A stretch of DNA of 64,000 nt. It comes from Varroa destructor (Eukaryota; Arthropoda; Arachnida; Mesostigmata; Varroidae). The DNA lies in contig NW_019211459.1 of assembly GCF_002443255.2 (NCBI RefSeq), positions 6,674,082-6,738,081 on the forward strand. The letters run 5' to 3'. A model generated the notes under the pieces. It made no database searches. It had not been told where the DNA came from and saw nothing but the letters and a program-made list of their open reading frames with translations. Of the stretch, positions 62,276 through 64,000 are shown piece after piece. The position numbers and the translations under genes were made by a program. Within the stretch, counting starts at the first letter, position 1. Each line of letters starts with the position of its first letter.

Positions 62276-64000
62276 AACAACAAAGAGCGACCGCTATCAC
62301 TGCAGTAGCCTTATAGCTGTCGTTCCTGTTTTGGTCATACCCGTAGCGTCCGTAGAAGTTACACGATCACTACCAGCACTAGCGGCATTGCGGAATCGAT
62401 TGGCGATGGACGCTGAAACTATCCAAGGCCGAAGCAAGGAGGGGCAGACGTCGCCGGCAGCAACAAAGCAAACAGGCGATCAGCAACCGCGCACTTGCAG
62501 CGGCAAAGGGGTAATGGGGCAATTGGCCGGCCATCGAGAAGGGCCTTTATTATGGCATCGACAACTGCATCAACAACAGCATCGCGCAGCCAGTACACCG
62601 CGACGAACGATCGTTGAACGAATGGAAGAATCCTGAGTCATCATCATGTACGCCATTATTGGCCCCCGTCGGTGGTGGCGGTCGACTTTGTCGTTTCTGC
62701 CGCCGTAAAGGACATCTTCAACGGTAGCATTCGCAGTGGCTGGGCAGTGACACTGGTGTCAGGCCAAGCAGTGGCCCCTGATCACTCCTGGCAGGACTCT
62801 CGCGTTAGCGCGTCCCGAGCCATGAGTGGCGAGGCGCTTTGGTAAAACGGGAAGGAGGGGATGGGGGGAGCGTGGCAACGGTATGAGCGGTGCTGTAGTC
62901 AAAGCGCGTGGGTTGTGCCGGTAGCTTGCCGCTGGTGTTGCAGCTACTACTGGTTAATGACCATCGCCCTATGTGTATTATTACTAGTTCTACTGCTGCC
63001 GCTGTGTACAACTAGTGGTACTATGGCGTCGTCAACCTTTGATTTACCGAAGACGTCGACAAGGAAAACAACTGAGGTTGACCATCGACCCACAAGCCAA
63101 CTAAGCGTTGTTATTGGTGAGGACTTCATTTGATGGTCGACCAATCGGTCGGGCGATGATGGCCGCTAACTGGGTTACGCAGGCAGGACGCAGCGAAGGG
63201 CCAACAAATTACGAAGCCGGTGGCGCTCGATTAAGTAGTTGAACAGCAATCAGGCACAATAACAAAAAACATACGTATAAGAAAAGCAGATTTGTCGGTC
63301 TTCGTCAATCCGCCGGTTTGTAACATGGCTTTTTTCGATGTGCTGCTTATCGATAATCAAATCGAATGTTAAGACAGTGACAACAATTACGCGTCGAAGT
63401 CCTGCTTATTTGGGGGGTATGTCCTCAGGACGATAGCACTGTAGATGTTTCAGCAGCGACAACGTACGTTTTACGTAACGCTGGCGTAGTTCGTGAAAAT
63501 GAAGTCAGTTTTACTAAGGGGCAGAAGGGAGCTGAATAGCCGTCTTACTATAACTTTGAATCTTCTTTTGTTTTTCGCATACGACTCGTTTATTTGAACA
63601 ACCCGACTAAATAATATTCTTTATTGTCTCAAGCCAACGAGATGGGTTCGGAAGTTCTTCGTTGCGCGCTCCATCTCCATCTACCGTTAATCTATTGGCT
63701 TTTCCGGTCCAAACCGCGCAGCCATAATGGGATTCCGTTACGTAACGTCCAGCCTGCGGTAATGCTGCTACGATCGTCGTCATACACAGCCTACAACTTC
63801 TACGGCAGATAACGTAAACGACAAGCAAACAGAGCGGTAACACATTCATTAGTGTCAACCGGCCATACCTCGGATATTAGGCAGCTTTGTCTGTTCCTTT
63901 CTACCGTAAAAGTAAGTTCCAACGCCGATAGGTCGACATTTGTAACACAAGTGTCTGCCTGAAAAGTTGGCGTTACATTATTTGTCAAAAAAACAACCGC

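Larger units (their letters stand above)
61640..64000. other. Window end: long open frame, possible promoter, no recognised gene
   Basis: A 326-codon plus-strand frame (61656-62636) begins in the TG repeat; its translation (VCVCVC, then mixed sequence) shows no domain, and the TATA element lies inside it. The last 1.3 kb has only short frames. I find no PR-domain motif here. Confidence 0.45.

Overview
The window looks like nuclear DNA of an arthropod. The only protein family I recognise is the Evi1/Prdm16/Hamlet group of C2H2 zinc-finger transcription factors. The gene has short GT-AG introns and sits next to tens of kilobases of non-coding DNA full of micro- and minisatellites. No bacterial operons, rRNA genes, CRISPR arrays or recognisable transposon proteins are visible. 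The moderate GC content, many triplet repeats and lack of abundant mobile elements would fit a chelicerate such as a mesostigmatan mite, but that is a guess; only 'metazoan, probably arthropod' is well supported.

Layout. (1) Positions 1-840: AT-rich DNA beyond the 3' end of the gene. (2) Positions about 834-5447, minus strand: the last six coding exons of a hamlet/MECOM-like gene, read from high to low coordinates. The exons are 5447-5286, 5106-3826, 3594-3320, 3141-2489, 2123-1752 and 1524-1366 (TAG stop). All five introns are 178-365 bp, start with GT, end with AG and keep the frame, giving about 966 residues. The protein has an N-side finger cluster, a long acidic low-complexity middle with internal repeats, a PLDLR CtBP-type motif, a three-finger C-side cluster, a conserved EIRNFIG segment, an acidic patch and a short tail. 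(3) Positions 5448-64000: 58.5 kb with no exon I can identify by homology. It holds dozens of simple repeats, several perfect hairpins, a tRNA-like segment and a possible TATA promoter near 62.25 kb. One candidate minus-strand exon at 54498-54290 has a strong donor, and its phase fits the first recognised hamlet exon.

How the parts may work together. The first recognised exon opens in the middle of a zinc finger, so at least one upstream exon must exist. The 5.4-64 kb block is therefore probably a very long hamlet intron plus upstream regulatory DNA. The PR (SET-like) domain and the first fingers were not found and may lie beyond position 64000. The protein should act in the nucleus as a sequence-specific repressor that recruits CtBP, as its fly and vertebrate relatives do in cell-fate decisions.

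Limits. Assignments were made by eye. Most open frames outside 1366-5447 look like chance frames or microsatellite translations and are left out.
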